Source: Embiotoca jacksoni | Taxonomy: Eukaryota; Chordata; Actinopteri; Embiotocidae | DNA length: 64,000 bases | Direction: 5' to 3' | NCBI GenBank assembly: GCA_022577435.1 | Contig: JAKOON010000005.1 | Location: 10,133,724-10,197,723 of the forward strand | In this document: positions 24,641 to 37,300 of the stretch, one piece after another | How positions within the stretch are numbered: the first letter of the stretch is position 1 | Layout of the letters: every line of letters begins with the position of its first letter | Translations under genes and position numbers: made by a program | The notes under the pieces: generated by a model | Databases searched by the model: none | Seen by the model: only the letters and a program-made list of their open reading frames with translations | What the model was told of the DNA's origin: nothing

Positions 24641-25905
24641 AAACGCATGGAGACTTGTCATCATTTCCAATGGAAGCAGAGACTTATTTAAGCTGTCTGC
24701 CCTGTGGCTGATTATCTGTCACTACTGTCCCTCCAGGATCGGCCTGTAGAGTCAATTACTGTTTGCACCCTTCCAACCAACGCTGAGCAACATTTAATAT
24801 GGCACGTTGAGGGAGCATGTGTTAATGTTTTGAGGAGGTTAGATGTGAGTTTCTACATATGGATTCAAATTCTCAGCACTTAAGTTGTTTTTTAGCAGCA
24901 CCACCTTATGAGGAGTTGTTTAAAACAGTCGAACAAAAATACACTAGCCAATTATCACAGACATAAACAGACAGTTAAGAGAAGAATGGTTGAAGAGAGC
25001 TCTTCTTTGGACTGTGAAACTGTCAAACTATTACCTCAAAGAATTGTGACCAACATATGTTACAGAGTGTATGTACATTTTACAGATAAAAATAATGTTC
25101 CCAGTGTTTTTTTTTTTATATCTTTGGCATTTCTCTACCGCAATTTCCCTTTAGTTATCTGCCAGTATAAGACTAACCATGCTGATGAATCTGTCAACCT
25201 CTGGTGGGCATGTAAAGGCCAAAACACACAGGTGCTGCACGGCACACGTTGAAACAACCGCTCCTATTCATTTCTGTGTAAACCAACACGTCGGCGGCAG
25301 CTGGGCACACGCTTTTCAGCGACACTTCACGCCACAGTCCTTTTTCCGGCACAGCCGAGCCTGAAAAAAGACTTTCTTTCAACCACAGAAAAGACATTTA
25401 TTTTACTTCGCGGCTTCTATTGCCGCTTTACTTCCTCACCTTTTTCTGTTGCAGTCTCACAGTTCATGAAGAGAGACTAGTTATCGAGCTATTCCATTCT
25501 TACAAGGACAATTGGCAACCATCATATCGTTTTTCATGCTGTGTGTGGGCTAGCACTAATAGGACTTTGGTGCTGGGGTGGCAGTTGACGCATGACACAT
25601 GATGCGTGTTTTCCGCTAACATCTTACCTCGTACTCAAACTCCTCTGTCCTCTCTCCATCAGCTGGAATGGGGGAGAGGTAGTCTGTCCCTTCATAGTAA
25701 TCCTGGTCCATTGTATGAAGAGAATGACAACTGTCAGGAGAGACAGAAAGAGACGGAAAGAGATGGAAATTTGGGCGTTAGCAAGATTCTTTCCCTCATG
25801 TTCTTTCAAAACCATCAATACCTCAAAGTGACAGGATTTTGTCACTTTGCTCTTTGTCTCCAATCTGAGGAATAAAGGAATTGTCATAGGCTTTCACTGC
25901 CGCTG

Positions 25906-25971
<66 letters not shown>

Positions 25972-28900
25972 TAAAAGTACCGCCCCCTTGTTAATAACAG
26001 CATATCCACATACTGTAATTTGCTTCCTGCTCTTGACAGACAAAACCCCCCACATTGTACAGTGTAATTCTATTATGCCTTCCTCAGCCCCTGAACAAAA
26101 CAGCATTGTGGGGGCCTAACAAGATGAGCAGCTTCGGTGCCTCAAGATAATCACTGCCGACAAAAACTTCAAAAGACACTCTGTTGAACATGTTGAGTGA
26201 TGTGTTCAGGGGCCGTCTGACTCTCAGATTACCCGGCACTGCAAAACTGTCTCAAAACAACCTTCCAGTGACAAAAACAGATGGTAAATGTCAGAATGCT
26301 TGATGCCTCAATATTATTCACATAACATTTGGCAGTGGCTGCAAAGAATACAGTTACAAATTTACAGTCTAGCCTCAAATCTAAGCTGCCAAACACTTCT
26401 TCTATCTATAAAACCTGCTGAGATATTTCATTGTGCAACTGATCTCAGATGACGAGAAGAAAATGTGAGTTTTATGGGTTACATTGATTACATTTGGAGT
26501 CGGCCGGGGGCTGTAAGTATACGTTGCTTTTTGTTGCCTAGTTTTTTATTAGCCCATTTGCGCTAATCACCTTGTAAACCGTACACGAGTCAAAACGGGT
26601 ACATGAAGCAGCTCCAATTATGGAAAGAAGGCCCTGTGGGGAACGCTATGCTGACAATATACGTGTGTGTATATATGTTTAAATAGATGTATAACTACAT
26701 GTATAGTACTTTATAAAAATAACATGAATCTTTAATGATGTTTGTGATAATGACCAATGTAGCAGCCAACTGAAATAGCATCCCTGAATATCTTAGCAAG
26801 TCTCGGATGACAAAAATGACAACACATACAGAATTCAAAATGTTCCCTGTTGTTAGAATTAATTATCTACTGTACCAAACACCAACACAGTCCTGATTTC
26901 CCAGTTCTGTGCTGTAAAGCTCATGTTTGCTATTGTTCCATTCCCTTGAGGTGAAACCCAGATATTCCTCAATGCTAAACTTTTCTTGTTCACTGTTTAC
27001 TTCTCCTCTGAGATGAACAGAATATCAACCAAAATGCCAAAAGATGAAACAAAGAACCATGTTTCCTTTGTTGTTTTCCAGGATAAACCTTGTTGATATT
27101 TTAAACTCTAGATATTTTCAGTTTTAAGCTTTCCTCTCACATGAACAATAAAAAAAACTTTGAGTTAATGTACAACACAGCATCCAGCTCAGATGTGATT
27201 AAATTTTTAGTGATTATACCACGTGTGTGTTGTTCTGGACGACTACCGTCACACACAAACTAATGCGTTTTTCTTTTTGTCTCCTGTAAATTTATAGACA
27301 TGTGACTCATGCAAACTTATTCAGTCTGACAGCGGCGTTCCGCTTCTATGCAGGATGATTCAAGCAGACAGGGGACATATGAAAGGTAGGCCGGCATTAT
27401 TCAGAGAGTGGAAATTGTAAAGGACAGTTAACAAACTGCAAGTGTGATATACTGAGCAGGGAAACCTAATTCAACAGTCAAACTGTGACTACTGATTTTG
27501 TTGTTGGTGCTGTTTTTTTTTTTGTCAATCATCTGCAACTACCCCTGTTGTGAATCTGATGTGTTCAAGTGCTGTAGGAGTAATACATGCTATTAACTTG
27601 ACAGGTTGGAGTTGTTGGAAGTTATTGTGTTCGAAGTAAGTGAGTATGTTAAATATCTGGCTACATTTTATTTGTAGACTTGGATTTTTTAGGACATTGA
27701 TTCCAAGTTATTTTTTTATACTCACTGTTTAACTAGTGAGAGAAACATTTAGCACACGTCACACATACGTTCTATATAAATGGCTAATTAGTACCACTTA
27801 ACCCAGTAATTTATTTGTCGTTTATTTTTTATTTGTTGTGTATTATTGGTGAAACAAAACATGAAGCACATGGAGAAGCTCATTTATCAAACAAATCTAT
27901 ATTTGTCACAATAAGCTATGTGTATGCTGCTTAGAAAATGTATTCATATTTTACAGGCGTTCTGCATACTCGTAATGCTAATCCTGCAAACGTTGATATT
28001 TCTGCTTCATGGCTCAGTAATATTTTTTTTTTTCCTACTTAATTACCGTTGGACCCAGCCAAAGTCAAAACAAGGACACAACAACAAATTGCTCTGTGCG
28101 GCAGGAACCAAAATCCCTGTTATTAGACTATGAAATATATACAGTGGGTACAGAAAGTATTCAGACCCCTTTACATTTTTCACTCTTTGTTTCATTGCAG
28201 CCATTTGCTAAAATCAAAAAAGTTCATTTTATTTCTCATTAATGTACACTCAGCACCCCATGTTGACAGAAAAAAACAGAAATGTAGAAATTTGTGCAAA
28301 TTTATTAAAAAAGAAAAACTGAAATATCACATGGTCATAAGTATTCAGACCCTTTGCTCAGTATTGAGTAGAAGCACCCTTTTGAGCTAGTACAGCCATG
28401 AGTCTTCTTGGGAATGATGCAACAAGCTTTTCACACCTGGATTTGGGGATCCTCTGCCATTCTTCCTTGCAGATCCTCTCCAGTTCTGTCAGGTTGGATG
28501 GTGAACGTTGGTGGACAGCCATTTTCAGGTCTCTCCAGAGATGCTCAATTGGGTTTAGGTCAGAGCTCTGGCTGGGCCAGTCAAGAATGGTCACAGAGTT
28601 GTTCCGAAGCCACTCCTTTGTTATTTTAGCTGTGTGCTTCGGGTCATTGTCTTGTTGGAAGGTGAACCTTCGGCCCAGTCTGAGGTCCAGAGCACTCTGG
28701 AAGAGGTTTTCTTCCAGGATATCTCTGTACTTGGCCGCATTCATCTTTCCTTCAGTTGCAACCAGTCGTCCTGTCCCTGCAGCTGAAAAACACCCCCATA
28801 GCATGATGCTGCCACCACCATGTTTCACTGTTGGGATTGTATTGGGCAGGTGATGAGCAGTGCCTGGTTTTCTCCACACATACTGCTTAGAATTAACGCC

Positions 28901-31900
28901 AAAAAGTTCAATCTTGGTCTCATCAGACCAGAGAATCTTATTTCTCATAGTCTGGGAGTCCTTCATGTGTTTTTTTGGCAAACTCTATGCGGGCTTTCAT
29001 ATGTCTTGCACTGAGGAGAGGCTTCCGTCGGGCCACTCTGCCATAAAGCCCCGACTGGTGGAGGGCTGCAGTGATAGTTGACTTTGTGGAACTTTCTCCC
29101 ATCTCCCTACTGCATCTCTGGAGCTCAGCCACAGTGATCTTTGGGTTCTTCTTTACCTCTCTCACCAAGGCTCTTCTCCCACGATTGCTCAGTTTGGCTG
29201 GACGGCCAGGTCTAGGAAGAGTTCTGGTCGTCCCAAACTTCTTCCATTTAAGGATTATGGAGGCCACTGTGCTCTTAGGAACCTTGAGTGCTGCAGAAAT
29301 TATTTTGTAACCTTGGCCAGATCTGTGCCTTGCCACAATTCTGTCTCTGAGCTCCTTGGACAGTTCCTTCGACCTCATTTGCTCTGACATGAACTGTGAG
29401 CTGTAAGGTCTTATATAGACAGGTGTGTGCCTTTCCTAATCAAGTCCAATCAGTTTAATTAAACACAGCTGGACTCCAATGAAGGAGTAGAACCATCTCA
29501 AGGAGGATCAGAAGAAATGGACAGCATGTGAGTTAAATATGAGTGTCACAGCAAAGGGTCTGAATACTTATGACCATGTGATATTTCAGTTTTTCTTTTT
29601 TAATAAATTTGCACAAATTTCTACATTTCTGTTTTTTCCTGTCAACATGGGGTGCTTAGTGTACATTAATGAGAAATAAAATTAACTTTTTTGATTTTAG
29701 CAAATGGCTGCAATGAAACAAAGAATGAAAAATGTAAAGGGGTCTGAATACTTTCCGTACCCACTGTAACAATGTAAGAAATATGAACTCATTGACCTGC
29801 TTAAAATGATCTTTCCTGTTTTTAATCTATGTATCACTATTCACACTCATTTGGTCCAAGAAAATCAGACTAACAATCCATATGATCTTTGTTTAAGTAA
29901 TACAAGGAATAAAAAGATTCAAAGAATTATGTAAAACATGCATATACATTTGCTATTGTGCATACCTGTCAGAGAGCAGGAAGGGACAGACGTCAGGCAC
30001 AGGAGGGGTCGAAGGCCGGAGCTTTGCCAACGCCATGATGTGTTCAAAGGTGATGTCGGTCTGAGTGCACACATCCACCACATGGATTTCCTGAGGGGGG
30101 CCGTGGGGGCGGCCACTGGGGGTCCGCCGGATGACCTGCACCACGACGGGGTCCTTGGCAGCGCGAAAGGGCTCCACAGTCTCCTCATGGCTGGACTTGG
30201 ACAACTCCTTCCCATTCACCTGAGAATGACAGATAATAAAATGTCCACATTTTGTCTGCAAAATAAAACTGTGATTTACTTTGCCTTTTATTCCTGTTTT
30301 CTGACATTGGACGATAGACAAAAGCCATCCAAAAAACTAACAAGGGAAACCAAGTTAGCGGTAACATTACTCTTACTATGCACTTTAAACAAAATAAAAT
30401 ATGCTGGACTGGGTCTTTTAATGTGCCTGTGTTCATTAAATGTTCTGTATCTAAGGCTCTGTCAGGGGTTCTGAGTTCTTGGTCTAAGTCAAGCTGGTGT
30501 GCTCTTGTTTCTGAGCATCTCATGAGCAAAACCAGACTGACAAACGAAAATACATATTGCTGCAACAAATTGTTCAAATCATGGCATTGTTATCCTGAAT
30601 GAATCAGAAATAAGTAAACCTTAAGTAAGTTTTACTGGAAAATTTCAGCATCAGATCCAACATTTCCACTTTTCTAGTCCTCTCTCTGAATAATCTCCAA
30701 TTTACAACATTCTACCTTATCTCTAATATAGCTTCACATTTGCACTGAGGTTGGATGTTTTCAGATAATAATGTTTTTCTCTCTCACCCCCCCCCCCCCC
30801 GCCTGACCCCCTGAATGTCTTCCCGACAGATGATCAAAAATAAATCTTCATGAATGCAACATTGGAAAACATACACAACATTCATACAAAACACAGTTTG
30901 ATGCAACATTATCAGAATGTGAGCTCAGCCCGAATGGCCCCTGTTCACTCACTCCATCTTCAACCTCATCTCCACAAATTGAACTGGATTTTCTGGCAGA
31001 TTGCAAACCATTTGCACTACAGCTGGCACATATAAAGAAAACCATTGCTTAATTTAGCACCAGTAATTTCTCTGGAAGAGAAAGCATGGCTGTGGAATAC
31101 CTCCGAGAGTATGCTTTGGTCTAACGCTGAAACTAGAGATTATAATTTAGATAGCCGCAGAAAGGAAAGAATAGAGAATAAAATGGAGGTAGATGCAGTG
31201 TAATTACACCAATTGTTGTATTTAAATATGGCTTTGGAGTGAAGCTGAATTTATTTTAAATGATAAATTTAAAAGTAAAGTAGAGATAAAAAGAAAGCAT
31301 TCATATTCTCAAGTGTCAGCTGTGGAAAGATACAGCAAGGCTGGGAAACTCAAAAACAGCAAGGCCCCTTTTTAAATGGAACATCCTGGTAGAAATAAAA
31401 ACATAATCTATTTCTGACCATAACAAAATGACCTAAATTCATGAGCAGTTGACAGTTCCAAGTAAGTCTGGCTGCGTGTATGTGCTGCCTATAAAGGAAC
31501 ATTAAAGACAGAAACCATCAGGGAACTCCTACAGACGAGGCTTATATTTTCAGCCCCAGATATTCCACCACTAATTCTTCACTCGCACATCTTCTGTTAA
31601 ACATCTTAGTTAATTTGACACAGAACATTTTAAGAAATGACTCAATATGTTTTAAGCAGCAGTGAGGTATTGATATGACCTGACAACATAAACCGTCTGT
31701 AAAGCCGGGCTCAGCATGGATGTTTTATTTTTTCTGATAAATATGTCTACTTACATGTACTTACTGATTAGATCCCATGTGAGATATACATGTCCAGTCG
31801 CTGATGAAGGGATTAGTTTCTAATGATTATTATGGATTATCTTTTGGCCAATTAAAATGTCAAAAAGAAAAAAAATACTTCTAAGAACCCAAGGTGTCTT

Positions 31901-34218
31901 CAAATGTCTTGCTTTGTCTGTGCAACAGTCTGAAACCCAAAGGTATTCAACTTACTAAGAGCTGAAACCTAGTAAATTTTAGAAATGGGCCAATTTTTAG
32001 AGCCCACAAAATGTAAAACGACCCATCTAACAAATATAAAATATCAAAGAAATTCTGGGATTTTTTTTTTTTTAGCAGGCATTAATAATGTCTTGATTCC
32101 TTTGATTTAGCTTGCATCCCCTGAAGGGGAACACAACCCTCAGGCTGGTCCCCATTCCATTATGTGAACAATGAAAAGCAAAGACCATTTAAAATGATTC
32201 CCAAATTTCTATCTATTCCTCTGTTGGGTCTCACACGTCATCTGGTGGTTAGTTGCTGTCTTAGCATTGCTTCCTCTTAAAGGGGCGCTCAAGAAAATTG
32301 GTGGCCTTCTTTACAGTTGGAGGACTCACAACAGAGACTTATTAAGAAAACCAATAAAAACCCCAAAAAAATTTCCCCTCGGGGATTAGTAAAGTAAATA
32401 CCTACCTACCTACCTAAAAAAACAAAGGTCAGATCCTACACTTCCTACAATGTGAACCTCTGGGTGGTGTCAAAATACACTTGTGCCTGGCTGAAGCTCC
32501 ACATCTTAGCTGTTGCGCAGGTTCTGGTTCTCCCCAATAAATGTACTGTCCTCGAGTGCTACACAACGACTGCTAGCTTTATTAAGTTTCAGAAAGTACA
32601 TGTGTATCCCTGAGGATTACTGGTATCCATGAATGTGGATTGTGACATGGAGTCATCGATATTTCTAGAATGGCCTATTTTTTGTCATGATTAAACTTTA
32701 CTGCCAACTACGAGATTTTAATTTGGATGACATTTAATAAGCCAAATTCCCCACTGTATCTCACGATGTTAATGAAATAAAAATAATTCGTGGATCTGGC
32801 CTGTGATTCAGATACTCTTTAAAATGTATTGGGTTCTTTATTAAACCACGCTACACTCATCCACCAAGCTCCATGAAAATCGAGCTGCTAGTTTTTCCGT
32901 AATTATGCTAACAAACAAACAAACAAACAAACTGCACTAAAAACATGACAACTGTACCACAGTAGTAGTTGGTAACTTTCGTCCTTGGGTTATTCCTCTG
33001 TGCATATGTGAGTTGGTCTATGCGAGTCTTTTATTCCATTTTTTTTCATGGGTATCTCTGGAGACTGAGTGATGCCCTTCAAAAAACAAACAACTTATTT
33101 TTTCCCTTAGCTCTAGTTGTGCTCTGGCCAGTTCTCCTGCCTCTTGATGTGACCTTTGTTTGGAGCGATGTTGCATTAATCACCTGAGCGGGAGATAAAC
33201 TGGGTCAACACCGCTCCTGTGGAACAGCGGGGCAATTTGGAGAAAAAAAAAAAAAAAAAATAGAAACGTGCAGTCGTGCCGCCTCCCTCATCCCTCCTTC
33301 CTTCACACTCCAAACTTGCCTTCATTCTGTCTCTTGGCCATTCAGCAGGTACTGCAGCACATATATTAGACTTAAGTATTGTATTCGAGAAACATGGAGC
33401 ACAGTAATAATTAGCTTATATAGTTCCTTTGACGGTGACGCTCTCTCTCCCTCTGTCTTCTCTTGCTGCTTGTCTCGGGCTCTGCAGCCTAATCCGAGAA
33501 CAGCGAGTCTGGTGGAAACAAAGGAGTTGGAGCAGACAAATGAGGCAGCCTATGGCATATGACAGACCCAAAGAAAAATGATCAAATTTCCCAGCTCTCC
33601 CTCTGGTACTGACTGTCCGGTCCAGCCCCCCCCACCCCCCCCACCCCCCCACCTCACCTGCTTACAAGCCGTACTCGACAACCAAAATGAAATGGGAAAA
33701 TGAGGAGGGGGTGTTGTGTTTTTTTTTTTTTTTTTTTTCTTCACTGGTTTCCATGAGAGCCAGATGGAACAATTAATCCCCAATAAACAGAGTATATTAA
33801 GTGGCTTTAAGTCCTGCATGTGGGACTCTGCCATCAGTGCTTTGTCCCCTCGACTGATGTCTATCCAGCTAAACACACAGCCTCGGTTAGTTGTGTGGGT
33901 CTGTAGTCCTATCTGACAGATGGGAAGGGTTTCTATAAGCCTGGCTGCAGCTTCTTAGATACTCTCAGATATTCTCCCACTGAAGATCTGCCTTCAGCAA
34001 CAGCTTTATTCTCTAGTACATCATCAGTCAGCATGCCTAAAGATGCTGAAGGTGAGTTTGTACGGTGAAATCTTATTTTTTTTTGCAGTTGGCTAAATTC
34101 CTCAGTCTTAAACAATGTTTCCTCTTGCAATGACTGCCCGCACTCAGAACAAGCTGTAGCCTCTAAAATAGCATAAAGCATTAACTTTAAAAAATGTCCC
34201 CTTGCGGGATTAATAAAG

Positions 34219-34302
<84 letters not shown>

Positions 34303-37300
34303 CTCTTTGCAAAGTATGCAAATAAATATGCATTCATAAACACATGCTGGTAAACAAAATCTGTTTGCAACAAATTATTTAGCAGCTGTAGTGTTTATCG
34401 AGTCCAAAGCAGCTCTGTAAGGGCTTCCTGGCTTAAACTGCTCCATATGCACAAAGTCAACATGACTTATCTTACTGGTCTGGAGCAAAAACAATGGTGA
34501 TTATTCATGCAGGATCATTTGCTCCACAACTGGGAGAGGAGATGATCAGGTAAATGTGAAGTTGGAAGTAAACGGGTGCTGGGATGGAGGAGTTGGATCA
34601 AGGCGCATCTGCTGGCTGTTTGCACATGGATATGCACCAGCTGTAGCCAGGAGAGAAATGTGTTTTCATTCAAAGCCCCCGAGACGACCACCAGCTTTCC
34701 AACAACAAATGCAGTAAACCAACTCAGTGGAGTGTAACAAAAGAATGAAGCCACTTTTTTCTTTTCTTTCATTTTCTCTGTGGCAGAGTCCCATATTGAC
34801 AAAGACATTCATAAACTATGTATTTGTGATGCAGCTGAGAGCATTAAGTCTCCGCTTCAGTAAATATCTCGTGCCACTTTAAGCTGTTCTGAGCTGTTGC
34901 TGCCAAACAGACAGACTTACTTTACCAAACTTCACCAAAAGTCTCTATTTTCTCAACCACAAGCTTAAAGTCGCCCACAGCAAAGCACAATCCTGAAGAC
35001 GCTTTCATCTTTGTTCCATCTTATCCTCCAGGTAAGAATACAAGCAAGGAAGAACAAACACGCCACAGCTTAGCTCGGCTCTTCAGGCGTCTCCTCTGTC
35101 GTCATTTTTGTCTCATTGACTGCTCCCTGCCATCAATATCTCCAAAGGCCGAGGGCAGAATGTAGTGATAGTGAGAGGAAAGTGGGGCCAGTTTATCAGT
35201 TAACGTGTCAACTTCAGCCACATCTGATGCTGCTTCTACTGTGGGACCTTTTCTGTGGCAGGAGGCACAGACACTGCCGGCAGCTTGCAGGGGATTACTG
35301 ATATAAGTGATTGATGTACTTCTTCTGCAAGGAGAAAAGGCAGCCTCAGGCACTAGACTCTAATAGTCCATTAGCTTTTTTATGCCTGTGAATTAACTAC
35401 ATACATTGCTTTATGGCTTGGATGCAGCGCTTTGAATCTTAATGAAATGTTTTTGTTTACAATTTTATAGAGTTTACACTGTGAACAAGATGAAAGTGTT
35501 TGCCTTTATGCGGATTTTAGTTGAACTCAAAATGCCCCGAAATAAATGAAGCAAGGTCATCCTTTCTACTTCAGCTACGCTGACAGGTGAACAAGGCTTT
35601 CAGCGGCACCCAAGGTTTAACCGTGTAACCTTGGGTGTTGTGCTTAACATCTGTACATGCAATAAGTCTGTGTTACACAGAGTCTGTGTCTACCGCGCAC
35701 CGTCACCTGCTGGTTTGAGTGGCAGCCTGTGGGGTGTTAAGTGTATGCAGGCAGATGGAGAAAGTGTAACATGTAGGTCATCCAGTCCCGGGAGTGTGGC
35801 GCTTACAGCCGTCAATTACACGCCTGTTCCATCTACTCATCTTTTGGGAAAAGGCAATATGACCCCTCGTCGTTAGGGTCCAGTCAAGCTGTGTGGAGCC
35901 CTCAGATAAAAGGTGGTAGAGACTATGGTTGGTGACAGTTAGGGAGTTCTGATAGCCAGGTCCATTTTGGATCTGGTTCCAAGTTGGTTGAATACCTGAT
36001 ATCGGCAGAGCAGAATTGCCCTCGGGTAAAATTATGAATTGCATTTATTAGTTTGACTGGAATATAAAGTTATATCTTCAGTTACACAAAACAGTTGGTA
36101 TTTGCTTTGTTTCTGTGCTGAGTGAAGTGCCTTGGAATTTGTAGGCTTTAAGTGTTGTAGGATGACAGCAGAGAGGTGACAGAAAATGGTGAGGCAAGCA
36201 CTTCGCTGAACCTCTGTATTGATGATTTTTGGCTAACTAAGCTACAGTAATGCTCGAACTACCACTAATGCAGAAAATGCATCAGACTTTTGGCAAAAAA
36301 AATAATTGCCACCAACTACCACTAAAGAAATAGCTACTACTGTAGGTTGTTTGTTGATTTTTTTTTTTTTTTTTTGAGAGTTGATGCGACAGTAGAGCAG
36401 AGGAAACACCGCAGACTGACAGTTGAAGTCTGCCTCCTCTTTGAGCACATGAACAGCAGCCGCTACACTGCCGCTCCAACAACAGCATCCGCGTGTTGCA
36501 TTTTTGTCTTTGAAGATGTGAAATTGAATTTGCATTTTCATAAATAAAAAAAACTATATACAAGTGAGGACGAGAACATTCGATAGAGAAGTGGAATTAA
36601 ATACTCCCCGAGGACTTCCCAAAATCTGGAAGGCTGAGATTTGATGTGAACATGACTGCTGCCTCGTCCTCTCGCTGAGAAAACGGATTGAGTTCCTCTT
36701 TACACCCAAATGTCTCATTTCAATAATAAGTGTCAGAATAAAATACGGGCCAAGGTCTGCTACAGTGCAGCCCTTATGACTGCATAAATCACTCCCAGAC
36801 AGTCAGCGCTACTGTCTCAGCGACTCAAGCAACGCTCCAATGACATGAAACCGAGAGAAAGAGAGAGGGCGAGGATGCCACTGGGGAAATCTGACAATCC
36901 CCTCAACATCTCTACATGAACCAATGTACGAGCCTCCGTTAACCCCTCCAACCACATAAAACACACTCCATAAGGCCCCTGGGCTATTTTTCACATTAAA
37001 GGCCCAACGCACTGCTGCCGAGGTTTTATGCCCACAGAACGTTTGATGAATTCTGCCAATTTTCTTCTCTGAGCACCAATCTTTTGTGGAGTACTCCCTT
37101 TATTGCGCAACTTGTTCAAAGTGTATCACCTCTTTCAATCTGCTCTAAAATTCATTGTGCACCTTTTTACATACGTTTATTATCCAATCTCTTGCTGCAA
37201 TCACTCAGCGCAAGGACAACTATCTTAAAAGGACAAAGGGAGAAGAGATGTTTGCATGAACTCTCCCAGCACTCAATGTCACGAGTGTTGAGCAGCAGAG

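Larger units (their letters stand above)
17969..25627 (-). other. pdzrn4 intron 3
   Basis: A 7,659-nt intron. It contains microsatellites at 20093, 24396 and 24611, hAT-like copies at 21069-21703 and 23181-23532, and a C/T-rich stretch at 18660-18720. Long frames on the minus strand at 18646-19242 are proline-rich chance frames. The interval 20400-20540 looks unique and non-repetitive. Confidence 0.8.
28142..29766 (-). mobile_element. Tc1-like transposon (Tc1/mariner), 1,625 bp, IR/DR type
   Basis: The element is flanked by TA on both sides (28140-28141 and 29767-29768), the expected target duplication. It has 217-bp terminal inverted repeats that differ at about five positions. Each repeat carries an outer and an inner copy of the aagtattcagacccttt-type motif, the IR/DR layout known from fish elements such as Sleeping Beauty relatives. 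A transposase gene lies between on the minus strand. The high repeat identity suggests a fairly recent insertion. It sits in intron 2 of pdzrn4 in the same orientation as the gene. Confidence 0.95.
25731..29965 (-). other. pdzrn4 intron 2
   Basis: A 4,235-nt intron. It contains a (GT)n array at 25908 and the Tc1-like transposon at 28142-29766, whose right end is only about 200 nt from the exon 2 donor. Elsewhere I see no gene. Confidence 0.85.

Noticed and set aside
28398..29310. Several plus-strand frames across the Tc1-like element
   Set aside because: They are antisense shadows of the transposase.
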